A stretch of 64,000 nucleotides of DNA from Aplectana chamaeleonis. Its lineage: Eukaryota > Nematoda > Chromadorea > Rhabditida > Cosmocercidae. The stretch's first letter is position 1. Each line of letters opens with the position of its first letter. Shown here piece by piece: positions 12,294 through 22,191 of this stretch. The position numbers were made by a program, and so were the translations under genes. Location of the stretch: assembly GCA_029168955.1 (NCBI GenBank), contig JAPDOI010001496.1:1-64000 (forward strand), read 5' to 3'. Under the pieces are notes generated by a model. That model saw only the letters and a list, made by a program, of their open reading frames with translations. It did no database searches and was not told the origin of the DNA.

Positions 12294-12836
12294 TTGCCTG
12301 TAAGCAGTATGACGAGTCTGCTCATCAACCAACTGTGATTGATTAATTTGGCTCACCTCCTCATTACGTCGTTTTTGATTCATCTCTTTAACGGCGGTTA
12401 TATTCACGAAGGGCCACATGTCTTCGGGAATATTGCTTTCTGCTAGAATCTTCTCCTGTTCCTTGGTGAGAATCTGTGCTTGCCGCGTCTTCATTTTCGC
12501 CAAGTTCTCGCTCCAGGCGAATGTTGGAGGGTCGGCAGCCCATGTCAAAGCTGTCTCTGAAATTATTGCACCGAATAGCGAAATAATTCTACAGATTTAC
12601 CATTCGTTTAATTTTCTTTAGTCACCCTTCATACGACTAGGATGGAAGCAGAGCGGGTGTTCTGCGGAAATTGAGCCGTGGGAAGTACGAAAAACGCATA
12701 AAAATAACCTTCCCTTTCTATGATAGTGGTAAGAAATCGACCTGCAAAAATGTTAATGGAGTGTAAAATCAAAGCAAGATTGTGTACCTGTGGAGAGAAT
12801 AAGAACGATTCCAAGAATCAGTTCTCGCTGAGACAT
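12294..12836 (-). CDS. Putative secreted protein, 5' part (two exons)
   Basis: This is the most gene-like non-transposon sequence in the window. Exon 1 (12,836-12,788) encodes MSQRELILGIVLILST, a signal peptide with a short polar start and a hydrophobic core. A GT-AG intron (12,787-12,557; donor GTACAC, acceptor AATTTCAG) joins in frame to exon 2, giving ...STETALTWAADPPTF and a hydrophilic, Lys/Glu/Gln-rich stretch (MKTRQAQILTKEQEKILAES; NITAVKEMNQKRRNEE). Exon 2 has no stop up to 12,294; a strong donor (GTGAGC) at 12,356 and a weaker one at 12,293 are possible ends. Later exons are not found because a fold-back begins there. A TGGTCAG acceptor-like site lies shortly upstream of the ATG and could serve trans-splicing. 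I do not recognise the family. Codon use is orderly, unlike the decayed frames around it. Confidence 0.55.
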
Positions 12837-13276
12837 TGGCTCTCTGTCCCTCTGACCAGTGAGCCGTGCGATAATGATTTGATAAAGCGAAAGCGATCCC
12901 GGCGATTTTAGGGTCATCATTTCAGGGGCGTGTCCGCAAAAAAGGGTAAACAGGGAAACTGCACGTATTTTTCTTCCCCTGCTGACAAGTGAAAGTTTCT
13001 CCGCGGCCAATTCGTTATTATTTCGAAAAGCATTGTCCAATCTGCAGAATTTTCTTGCAAGATGCAACTGAAGGGGCATTTTCATTTGGCCTTCATCCAC
13101 TTGTCCGTCATATCGAGTTCGAAAAGAAGTACATGCGAGAGAACAAAAAAACATTCAAACGTATGCTCAGAAACAGCCGTTTCTCTTAGTCGAATTGTAC
13201 CTTGGAAACAAGAAAATTCATTTTAGCGTAGTCCGAAAAGAGAGATCGGAGCGCATACCCCTGTGGGGGCCCACAA
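12837..13276. other. Upstream region of the putative secreted-protein gene
   Basis: No other gene seen. On the minus strand this would hold the promoter and 5' leader of the gene ending at 12,836. I cannot point to a specific promoter element. The final ~70 bp are GC-rich and lead into the hAT-like end at 13,277. Confidence 0.3.
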
Positions 13277-14326
13277 CAGGGTCAAGCAACCCGTTGCACA
13301 AAGTGCGTCCGTTGTTGCGACCCCCTTCCATTCGTGGCAAAGCTTTGCGACCCCCTCCCTAACAATGGCCCCGCTGAATTCAAGGTAGACCCCACTTTGG
13401 TGTAGATTCGAATGCTCGTCAAAATTGCAATTGTCCAAATAGCGAGAAACTGGTTTTTAGGGCATTCTTGTGTCATATACATTACTCTTGCAGGCCGAAA
13501 CTTAGCGGTTCGGTAAAATAGACCCAGTAATAAATTAGAAAAAAGCAAAGACACTCATGTAGAGTTAGAAATAGAAAAAATTGTCCATTGGAAAAAGTAG
13601 TGTGAAAAAACCGTTTTTTCCAACTGGCTTTTTCAACCATGGTTTTCACTTTTAGAAGGCGGCAGTTGAGCATAAGATACATCTACCGAATGGTTGTGGA
13701 AACCACATTAGCTGGATTTCGTCTAAAAAAATTTTTTCCGGGATTTTCTACCTCACCAGCTGAAAAGTGAGGTCAGAAATTTTTAGAAAAAAAAATTCAA
13801 AAAAATTTCTCAGAAAAAATCCAGGTAATGTAGTTTTCCAGAATACCTCAGCAGATACACCTTTTGTTCGACTGCCGCCTTCTAAAAGTGAAAACCAAGG
13901 CTAAAAAGACCATTTGGAAAAAAGGCCTTCTCCCATCAATTTTTCCAACGGGCGACTTTTTCTATTTCTCACTCTATATAAAGGCCTTGCTTTTTTCTGT
14001 TTCAATACTGGGACTGATTTACCGAACCACTGAGCTACGGCTCATAAGAGCAATGTTAATGACACTGGATGGCCCCCAAAAACATTTTCTCGCTATTTAG
14101 ACAATTACAGTTTTGACGAGCATTTAGGTCACCAGCGGTTGACAAACAAATCTGAACAACTCGTGGTTGTGTAAGAAACATTATGAGGTGGAGCCGTGTG
14201 AGAACCGAGAAAAAAACGAAACGAGAAAATCCAGCGGTGCGACCCCCAAATTTTCAATTTTTTTTCAGTTTCAGTTTCAATGTCCCCCCCCTGATTTTGG
14301 AAAATTTCCGGCATTGCTTGACCCTG
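13277..14326. mobile_element. hAT-like non-autonomous element
   Basis: The ends match as inverted repeats: CAGGGTCAAGCAA at 13,277 and its complement at 14,314-14,326. The 8-bp flanks (GCCCACAA and GTCCAAAC) agree at five positions and could be a decayed duplication. TTGCGACCCCC repeats just inside the left end resemble hAT subterminal repeats and recur in the hAT-like MITEs at 40.5 and 41.6 kb. The interior is mostly a fold-back (13,411-14,124). No transposase. Confidence 0.6.
13411..14124. repeat. Fold-back within the hAT-like element
   Basis: The arms run from 13,411 (AATGCTCGTCAAAA) rightward to about 13,690 and, inverted, from about 13,860 to 14,124. Both arms encode the same decayed peptide beginning CRLLKVKT, once on each strand, which shows the symmetry and explains the two open frames. 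A short AT-rich loop separates them. Confidence 0.75.
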
Positions 14327-14949
14327 GTCCAAACCCACGCCGAACCCTGATTGGAAATGGGTTGCGCTCTAGTAACGATCGCCTTGATAGAAGACTCAGT
14401 ATCCACGCAACTCCACGAGGGTTGGAGTCAGGGCTAGGTACACGTCCCGGCATACCGATTCTGAATATGCACCCCCCCCCCCCTAGCTCGGTAATTTTTA
14501 GGCACCCCCCTATGGGAAATCGAAATCGGCTGGTTTCGGAAAAGTTGAGAAAAACAGCCATGGTTTTGACTTCCAGATTTTGATAAACAAGAATTTAAAA
14601 AAAAACACTGAATATAGAAAATTCCGAAAATGTCATCAAAAAAGGTAGTGTAATTTTTAAACTTCAAAACAATCCCATGAGGAAAATTTGTTAGTAAGAC
14701 GGTAAGCTATGACGGAAGATAAAACAATTTTCATTAAAAAACAATTGAACAATTACAAACAACAAAACTACTACTATTGCGATAATTAATGTTTCCTGTC
14801 GAATGATTTCATAAACCTAGGAAAGATTAGTTAATGGGTTTGGTTGTTCTGATATGGAAATCAGAACTATTTTTTGTGTTGTGAAACAATGTTAGGATTC
14901 ATATGATGCGTAGGGAGTGGAAAACAAGAGTTTTACCCTCCTAGAATGC

Positions 14950-17122
14950 CGAAACAGAACAACTCAGAAGAAACAACATCTACCTACAACAGAGTATGTG
15001 CTCTCCGAACTGCAGGAAACTTCGTGAGAAGGAGAAGCGTCTGAGGAGGAAGGATTGCGTCGGCAGCTTCAAAGTGACCGCGAACGAGTGGACGGTGTAG
15101 AGCTAAGGAGTTCGAGCAGAAGGCTTGGGAGGAGAAGAATCCGAAGAAAGCCTACACGTTGCTGCGACTGTATATGGCAGGAAGAGATGAAGAGATGTTC
15201 TCTCTGTCTTGAACACTACCAATGGAGTTGCAGTTGGTGATGACGACGCTGTCAATAAGGAAGGATTACTTCAGTTCACTACTGAATCGTCCAGCGCCAT
15301 CAGTACCTGAAGCTCCCGCATGTTCATTAGAAGAGGCACATTTACGATGTCAGTGAGGAACCGCCGACTGAGTCTGAAGTTTTGGATTGTGGGGTCTCGG
15401 AAAATGAAGAAATGGAAGGCAGGTGGAGATGACAACATCACTGCTGAAATCGCTGAAAGCTCCTTCCTCCGTCTGGGATTCGTGAAATGACCAACACCAT
15501 CCATGCCATATGGATGAGCGAAAAGAGATACCCGATTCGTGGAGACATGCGATCATCGTACCTCTTCACAAAGAAGCTATCCGTCACGGATCCTAAGAAC
15601 TACAGAGGAATCTCTCTTACTCCGTGTCATGTAAGGGAAGGTTTTAGTAACGTATCATTCTCGGAGCGACTTATCAAACATCGTGAAGGAACGATACGAC
15701 CAGAGATAGAGCAAGCCGGTTTTCGACCTGGAAGATCGACCATCGACCAAGTGTTCGTCGTCGAGGAAGAGTATTAATTGAATCCGTGGCAGCGGTTTTC
15801 GAAGCCATTACAGCTTGCTTTTTTGGACTTTGGGAAGCCGCACGTTCGACTCTCCTCATCGTGATCGATTGCTCAATGCTCTGCGAGCAGATGGAAGTCC
15901 CGGAAAAGTATGTTCGGTTAATCGAGGACATGAACAAAGGAACAATGGCAGCAGCAGTTCGTACACCTGTCGGATTTACGTCAGCTTTCGAGAGTGAAAA
16001 CCAGGAGTAAGGGGCAAGGAGCCGTTGCAGGACCTTTTCTTTCCAACTTTCGCCGTTGATGACATCATGCGTAGAGTTGCAGAGACCAGTTTTCCTGCGG
16101 ATGTGATCCTAACACCATCAGGACGCTCCTTTGTCGACCTGGAGTACGCCGACGACATTGTGTTATTCTGGCTGAAAACAACGCAAAACTGCAAAGGATT
16201 GTGAACCTCGTTTCAGAAGTATGCCGCAGCCTGATGGACTTCGTCTTCGTCCCGACAAATGCAAGCAGATGTGCTGGGTCTCTCAGAGGCCTTCAACTGG
16301 AGTTGTGTGTGGACGGACAACGTATCGAACTGGTGGACGATTTCTGTTATTTGGGCTGTTTGCTGAAGAACGATGGTAGTTATGCAGCGGATATTCGACA
16401 ACGATGTGCGAAAGCTACGTCTGCATTCAATTCTCTAACCAAGTGTTTGTGGTCCTACCACCATCGCGAAGGAAGTCAGAAGTTTGCGCGTTCTACCTAT
16501 CACGCTATTCGCCCTATCATGATGTACGGATCGGAGACGTGGGCAAGCACCGAAAACGCAGATGGAAAGGATTGGATTTGTGCATGGAGAGGAAGCTTTT
16601 TTAGGCGTTTAGCTTGGATATTTCCTGGCCGCGTGTATGCCATAACGAAGACCTTTACAAGGAAATCGACGCAGTACATCGAACAGCTTTGAAGCACGAG
16701 GGAGGTGCCAGCATCTCCCTAACGCCATCTCAAGCAGCAATGGAAAGTGCCGACTTCTTCGACTGCTCAGGCATATACTAAGAAGAACGCCGGATCGTCT
16801 CTCTCGTACAACACGCTTTAAAAAATGCTTCCAAATCCTGTCTGGAAACGACATTACCTGGGGCGTAGCGCGAAGAGATTCTGGACGGATGTGGTTAAAG
16901 AGGATTTAAAGAGTCACTCGGCATCGAAGAAGACAGTTCAGGCGCGATGTTTCCGTTTCGCAGGGAAATGGAATAGTGACAGCTGGATGGAATGTGTTCA
17001 AATTGTGGCTGAAGACCGTGAAAGAAAAATGGACACGGCTGACTACTAGGACGGCACACCTCGGTGAAGATGCGGAATGACCGCGTCAGGCGAAAGCCAA
17101 CCGATTAAGTCAAGTAAGTCAA
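14950..17122 (+). pseudogene. RTE-type non-LTR retrotransposon relic, 5'-truncated
   Basis: Several frames together carry the second part of an RTE polyprotein: linker with NTTNGVAVG (about 15,220), KWKAGGDDNITAE (about 15,412), DPKNYRGISL (about 15,590), EQAGFRPGRSTIDQVF (about 15,710), FDSPHRDRLLNALRADG (about 15,848), the catalytic YADD in LEYADDIVLF (16,145-16,156), DFCYLGCLLKNDGSY (about 16,339), IRPIMMYGSETWA (about 16,508) and the C-terminal WNSDSWMECVQIVAEDRE. The order matches RTE elements common in rhabditine nematodes. The AP-endonuclease is missing, as expected of 5' truncation during target-primed reverse transcription. Frameshifts and stops make it inactive. The 3' tail has short AAGTCAAGT repeats (about 17,106-17,122), a usual RTE ending. 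Confidence 0.9.
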
Positions 17123-17153
17123 GAATGCCGAAATCCCTAAGAGAATCGGTTTT

Positions 17154-17979
17154 CTTGCCGTGCAGACCTACCACCTGCGGTGTTTGTACGCAGCTACACA
17201 GCGCAACACGGGAGTGGACGCGCACACAATATTAATAAAAAATGTATTTTATTATGCTGAGAACGGGGAGGAGAAAAGGATTGAAATCTTCGAAGGAAAT
17301 GGAAGAAGGTAAAGGTAGTCTATTCTGGATGTACCCATTTTAGAAATTTAATGTAAATAAACAAAGTTAGAGCGGATGTAAATATTTAGCCGTGACAAGG
17401 TTCATTCAAACGAACCTAGTTGATCAAATGTCGCATTAAATAAGAGAGCGAAGGATATCATGAGAAAGATGAGAATCTGGCAAACATTTTAATTTTGATA
17501 GGATCGATTTTTAATGTGATTTAAGGACTTTAAATCTCGTCCCGGTTTTACCCCGAAAACCGGGACAAAACCGGGACAAAACCGGGACGAGTTTTAAGGT
17601 CCTTAAGTCTCATTGAATATTGAACCTATTGCTAATAATATGTTTGCCCGATTCTCCTCTTTCTCTCAATGCTCTTAGTTCTCATGTTTAATGGTGTTTT
17701 TAATCAACTAGGTTCATTTGAATGAACCTTATCAAGTCCGAAAATTTCACTCCGCTCCAACAGAGTTTGTTTACATTAGATTTCTATAGTGTAGACTTCA
17801 CCCATTGGAAGTATCCTATTTTTGCCTTCTTCCATTTACTCCGAGTTTCAATCATTTTCTCCGCCCCGTTCTCTGTAATAAAATACATTTTTTAATGCTC
17901 TCAATGATAGTGTGCGCGTCTTTTCCAGTGATAAAGCGCAGTGTAGCTGCGGTTGACAAACACAATATCGCATGGCAAG
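17154..17979. repeat. 826-bp palindromic fold-back
   Basis: The sequence from CTTGCCGTGC (17,154) to GCATGGCAAG (17,979) folds back over nearly its whole length. Matched blocks include the GTGTTTGT...CAGCTACAC ends, GACGCGCACAC, and GGTTCATTCAAACGAACCTAG against AGGTTCATTTGAATGAACC. The centre (17,521-17,606) is a stem built on TTAAGGAC and CTCGTCCCGGTTTT with three GGGACAAAACC-type direct repeats. The arms have diverged. It follows the RTE 3' end by about 30 bp. Confidence 0.8.
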
Positions 17980-18268
17980 CTCTAGATCTATGAGAGATTA
18001 CAGCATTCAAGGTGGATAAAAAGTCGGGTTTTTAAGTGTACAGGGTACTTCTCAATGAGGACGACACGGTCATTCGGCACTTCTTTTGGCATAGGAACTT
18101 GCAATTCTTCAATTTTTACAGTTGGCACTCTTCATAAGTCACATTCTCATGGATTAAAATCTATTGACTAGTTGTGATACTGACTGTGCTATCTGCACTT
18201 TTAAACTGTCGAAATAAAGCCTTACCTGCTCGGATGGGTCCGGGCGGAGTAAGCAGCGGAGCGGTCGG

Positions 18269-18493
18269 TCATGGCAAAATATAACAGTGGTAAGGAGATT
18301 TTAACATGATAAGCCCGATAAGCCTTGCTTCGCCCAGCTCAAAATGAGCGACATAGGCTGCCATACATCCAGTCGGGGCTAATGTTTGCTTTAAACTTAA
18401 ACGACAGCTTTCCTGGGCGCTGTCTTTTATTTTGGCCTCGAATCGGTAGCCACCCGCGCAATCGATGAACGTTGCATCAAAGAAACATGACAC
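18269..18493 (-). other. Unrecognised Cys-containing open frame
   Basis: A 74-codon minus frame reads SCFFDATFIDCAGGYRF and later SAQESCRLSLKQTLAPTGC. Composition is balanced and Cys spacing (C-x8-C, C-x13-C) could fit an extracellular domain exon, but no family is recognised and the flanking splice sites are unclear. It lies inside the 4.4-kb hAT-type element, so a captured gene fragment is possible. A chance frame is equally possible. Confidence 0.2.
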
Positions 18494-18870
18494 CTTATCA
18501 ATCCTTACTTGCTACAAAATAACAGAGTAGTGTTTATTCCTTCATCAAAACAAACTTCGACAGCAACTATGAATTATTGCGCACACAACCTGCATCTCTA
18601 CCTATAATTTTAATTCTTCAAGTGTTCGCCTCAAAAAGCGGAGAAGTAGATATGACAAATCAGAAGAATAGTGTGTATTATTTTTTTTCTTAAATTCGAC
18701 AGAACAGGCACGTCGTTCTTTTTTTTGGTGTTCGTTTTAGGCACCCCCCTTTGCCCTCTCTGCAACGTCTAATATGCACCCCCCCCTAAGGTTAACCAGG
18801 ACGCGTGCTCAGCCCTGGTTGGAGTCCCCCGAAGGGCCAAGTTTTTGAACAGGGCGGAATACGCTCACTC

Positions 18871-18940
18871 TGCGCATTGGCGCAGTGGGAAGATTGCACG
18901 CTGCAGATCATACGATCAAGGTTCGAATTTGTCGAAATTC
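18871..18940 (+). other. tRNA-like sequence or SINE head
   Basis: TGGCGCAGTGG (18,878-18,888) fits the RNA polymerase III A box exactly, and GGTTCGAATTT (18,920-18,930) matches nine of eleven B-box positions at tRNA-like spacing. CAT sits near the expected anticodon position. The anticodon and acceptor stems do not pair well, so this is a tRNA pseudogene or the head of a tRNA-derived SINE, not a functional tRNA gene. Confidence 0.4.
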
Positions 18941-19180
18941 TGCATCTCTTCTCAAGTTTTAGCTCAAGTCATAAGTCACTATTTTCAACCTACGACTTGA
19001 GCTGGAAATGCTCTCAAATAGCAGTGCTATTTCAGCACGCTAGTTTCAGGATGATTTGTGAAGTTCTCTTGACTTCTGCCTGAATTACCGACCCTGTCAG
19101 TTATTGAGCGGGTGCCATCGCCTGCTATCCTACAGCGTGCGTAATTCGTTTTATTATTTATTGCTCGATGAAGAAATCGA

Positions 19181-19624
19181 TTAAGGCATCTTTCATAGTC
19201 CTCACCGCAAGCGCGGCACTCGCGTGACGCGCGGGAAGGGCGGTGGACTATAAAAGTTCTTACCGCGCGGTAAGAACTTTCATAGTTCATCAGTACCGCC
19301 ATAGCGGCGCTGCCCAAACCGCCGTGGCGGTTTTACCGTTTCAATCAATAATTGCTTCTCGATTTGAGTCCACTCCAACATAAATAATTCTGGGACTATC
19401 CTGCGCCACCGCATACGCAAATGCAAGCCAGGGGATTTGGCATGTGAGTCCCCAGTTGAGGCCCGACTTTCACCCGCACCGCCATGGCGGTGCCGCTGGA
19501 GATTTCATAGTGACTTTCCGCTCGTTCCGCGCGTGCCGCGCGGTGAAAAGTTTCATAGTCCACCGCTCGTCCCACGCGTCACGCGCGTGCCGCGCTTGCG
19601 GTGAGGACTATGAAAGATGCCTTA
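19181..19624. mobile_element. GC-rich MITE, Harbinger-like
   Basis: Terminal inverted repeats of about 33 bp begin (TTA)AGGCATCTTTCATAGTCC and are almost perfect. Flanks read TTA on both sides if one A is counted in the element (a TA duplication is the alternative). The interior holds several GC-rich mini-palindromes (CCGCGCGG, CACGCGTCACGCGCGTG) and phrases such as 'ccgccatggcggtgccgctgg' cut-downs that recur in the 10.8 kb element, so the two families are probably related. Confidence 0.7.
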
Positions 19625-21221
19625 GCCGTCGTTCACTGCCATAGTGGCGTGTTTACGGATTTGTTGAGGAACAAAAATCTCGCTCCATTGAGAATTCTCA
19701 TCCAGCCCATATTAGGTCTAAATGCCCGATCAACTTTGACAGGTTTGGAGTGTTGCCGGAAAAGAAAAAGAAATTCGCTTCATTGTATCTTCATCAAATT
19801 TCGGATTGAAAGTCCGACGACACCAAGTCTGGCTGAGAGCGCAAAAACGTTAGATAGGGAAACGGAATAGTTCATCGCATTCCTCAAAAAACAGACCCGG
19901 ACATAATACAAACACATGTGGCGGAAATCTTTCGCCTAATAGAAAGTAAGGAAGAGGAAATTTGACTGATCGACCCCATTTTTCACCGTTCACAATTACG
20001 GCGAACATGTTCATACAACCGGACAACTAATCCTTTTCAAGGCGCAGTCAAACCTCTGGCACGGAATCTGCGGTCTCCACATATTTGTGAAGTATAGTTT
20101 CCGTTTTCGATTTAGTCTGTCGCATGGACCAGGCGGCTGGCCGTGCGGCGTTGGCGGCCTCACTGGAGAATGGGGTTTCGATTCGCGCGGGGTGATCTAA
20201 CGTCGCAGCCCCGTCCATTCATGAGACCTAAATTTTTACGCGAACTCAAGACCCACCCAGTATGACACCTGCCTAGTGCGAGCTCTCCATTTCTTCGAAT
20301 AAGCGACATATAGGAAAAAGCCCCTCTGGGGAGCCTAGAAAGAGAAGCCACTTGCGCACGCACCTCTGACGACCTTTCGAGCTCAACATTGGCGAGATGG
20401 GCAGCGTTTTTCGATCGATAGCCCTAGTCTTCTTTTCGTTTTCAGCCTCTCTCCTCATTCAAGTCCGCTCTCATAAATCGGTTGCTAGTGACGGAATTTA
20501 TAAGTCTTGGACAATTCATTCACTATACTTCCGCCGCTTGAATTGAGGAAATTTTCGAGAGGCCATACCTTCGTTTCCAGTGGGTCTCGTACGATCCCGG
20601 AGACATCATTGGGATCAACGTGGAATCGCCTTGAAGATAAGCAAAAAAGCTCGAGAGCTATTTCCATGTTGTATTGTGTCTTCAAGACCCCCTTCATAGT
20701 CAGCGGAAAACCGGGCTGCACCGTCCTCTCTCGTCCCTAGTGATCCAGGTTCGTACTCCCCCGTCCCTTGTGGTCGGCTGTATGCGTATCGATTAGGCTG
20801 GCGCACTCGAGCTCACCGCGGACGGCGCAGTCCGGCCACAACCGTATGCTTACTGAGGTGGAACTTCCACTTCAGTAAGCATACGTATCGACCGGGACGG
20901 CCACGGACGGGACAGGTGGGATCAGTCAGAACACATTCATTTTTCGGCCGGAACGAGCAATGCATTGCATGCGTATCGACCGGGCTACAGCCTATCGGCC
21001 GACTTTGAAGGGGGACTAACTATAGGTGCTGTACAGAGATTTTCCGTAGCGTTTCGTTCTAGGTACTCCTTGGCCACTTCTTGCCTTGAACAGTTCTATG
21101 GACCGTTTTAGGTGTTACAAGAGAAGGACCATTCGCCGAAACGTAGAGCCACTGAAGTGGTGAATAACACGCTAGAATGAAAACGCGAGGCAGTAGCGCG
21201 CTTCTCGAAAGGAACTAGACT
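19625..21221. other. Unassigned stretch with a perfect-looking hairpin
   Basis: No convincing gene. A hairpin at 20,843-20,885 has 20-bp arms (CGTATGCTTACTGAGGTGGA and its complement with one mismatch). The motif TGCGTATCGA followed by a GG-containing tail recurs at about 20,780, 20,880 and 20,970. A start at 20,397 encodes MGSVFRSIALVFFSFSASLL, resembling a signal peptide, but the frame closes after about 50 codons with no clear splice donor. Confidence 0.35.
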
Positions 21222-21312
21222 TGGCATGTACCCCAGTGATACTTTGCGCGCACCGAGTTTGCGCCAACCTTCAATGGGGAACGCAAAGTATCACTAGGAT
21301 CCATGCCGACTG
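21222..21312. mobile_element. Small palindromic MITE (GGCATG ends)
   Basis: A ~90-bp palindrome: GGCATG...GTGATACTTTGCG on the left, CGCAAAGTATCAC...CATGCC on the right, with a CACCGAGTTTGCGCCAACC middle. A related, longer copy is at 33,514-33,650. No clear target duplication. Confidence 0.6.
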
Positions 21313-21566
21313 TGCATTCACAAATACGGTAGCAAGTTCTTTAGCACGATTACTTAGCATCTTTGTTGCGTAGTCTTCCACGGCTACCATTTCTTCTTTT
21401 TTCATGGAAGTTGATTCTTTGAAGCTCAGTTTTCTCTCCTATCGCTTTCGTGAGTGAATCCGGTTTTCTTCATTTGTATGGGCTATTGTGGTCTTGGTTT
21501 TTTTGAACACGTAGCGTGTGTGCGTCCGCAAGTGTACATAGTTAGGTCCGTGGCTTGTTTCCTTAA

Positions 21567-22187
21567 AGGCATCGTACACGATGAAAACCATGCTTGGGTT
21601 TTTGACGTCTTCGTGTTGTTATATCCCTATAGTGACTAAAGGTTGCAAGAAGCCCCTTCAAAAACGTCAAATTCTCAAGAAAAACCCATTTCAATAAAGC
21701 CTCAACACAATTCTGGAAATTCCCGCCAACATCAACTCCAGGATAGAAGCAGTGATAACGCAAGGAACAGTTTCAGGATTCGTTCCTTGGCGCTGCGCTG
21801 GGCGCAATTCCACCAAGAACGCTCATTCCGACGATGATCATTTTTTCTTGAACAGAAGTTGCAACGTGAGGTTACTAACATGCTGCTTCCAATGGTATCA
21901 GCTGCTTTCGATCGATGTCGAACGTGAAATCGAGTGGCGGGTGCTTATGCGCCCTACGACGCGTCAACGCACGATCGCCGGATGCGACCACGGAGCTCGT
22001 TCCTTCAAACAACGGATCGACCGCAAGGCCGGCCCCCCAGAACCCAGGAAGCCCTTTTGAGGCAAGCGAATCTCCATTCAGAGGTGATTTTGGAAATTCA
22101 AACCGTTCTGAGTGACATTGCGGTGGCTCACTAATGGTCCGACTGAACGCAAAAGCTGGAATTCGGTTTTCATCGTGTACGATGCCT
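21567..22187 (+). mobile_element. TTAA-flanked MITE, copy A
   Basis: A 621-bp element with inverted ends AGGCATCGTACACGATGAAA, flanked by TTAA at 21,563-21,566 and 22,188-22,191. Copies B (23,898) and C (40,972, inverted) share the ends and the phrase 'tgggttttgatgttttcgtg'-like text after the left end. TTAA duplication is typical of piggyBac-type transposition. No coding capacity; the overlapping open frames are not conserved between copies. Confidence 0.8.
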
Positions 22188-22191
22188 TTAA

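Larger units (their letters stand above)
14429..18817. mobile_element. 4.4-kb hAT-type element with perfect 8-bp duplication
   Basis: The left end CAGGGCTAGGTACACGTCC (14,429) and the complement of the right end, CAGGGCTGAGCACGCGTCC (18,817), match at 15 of 19 positions. Both flanks are exactly GTTGGAGT (14,421-14,428 and 18,818-18,825), the 8-bp duplication expected of hAT transposition. Inside lie C-rich motifs near both ends, a 5'-truncated RTE relic (14,950-17,122), an 826-bp palindrome (17,154-17,979) and an unrecognised minus frame (18,269-18,493). No hAT transposase is recognisable, so it is non-autonomous or its transposase was lost. Confidence 0.8.
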
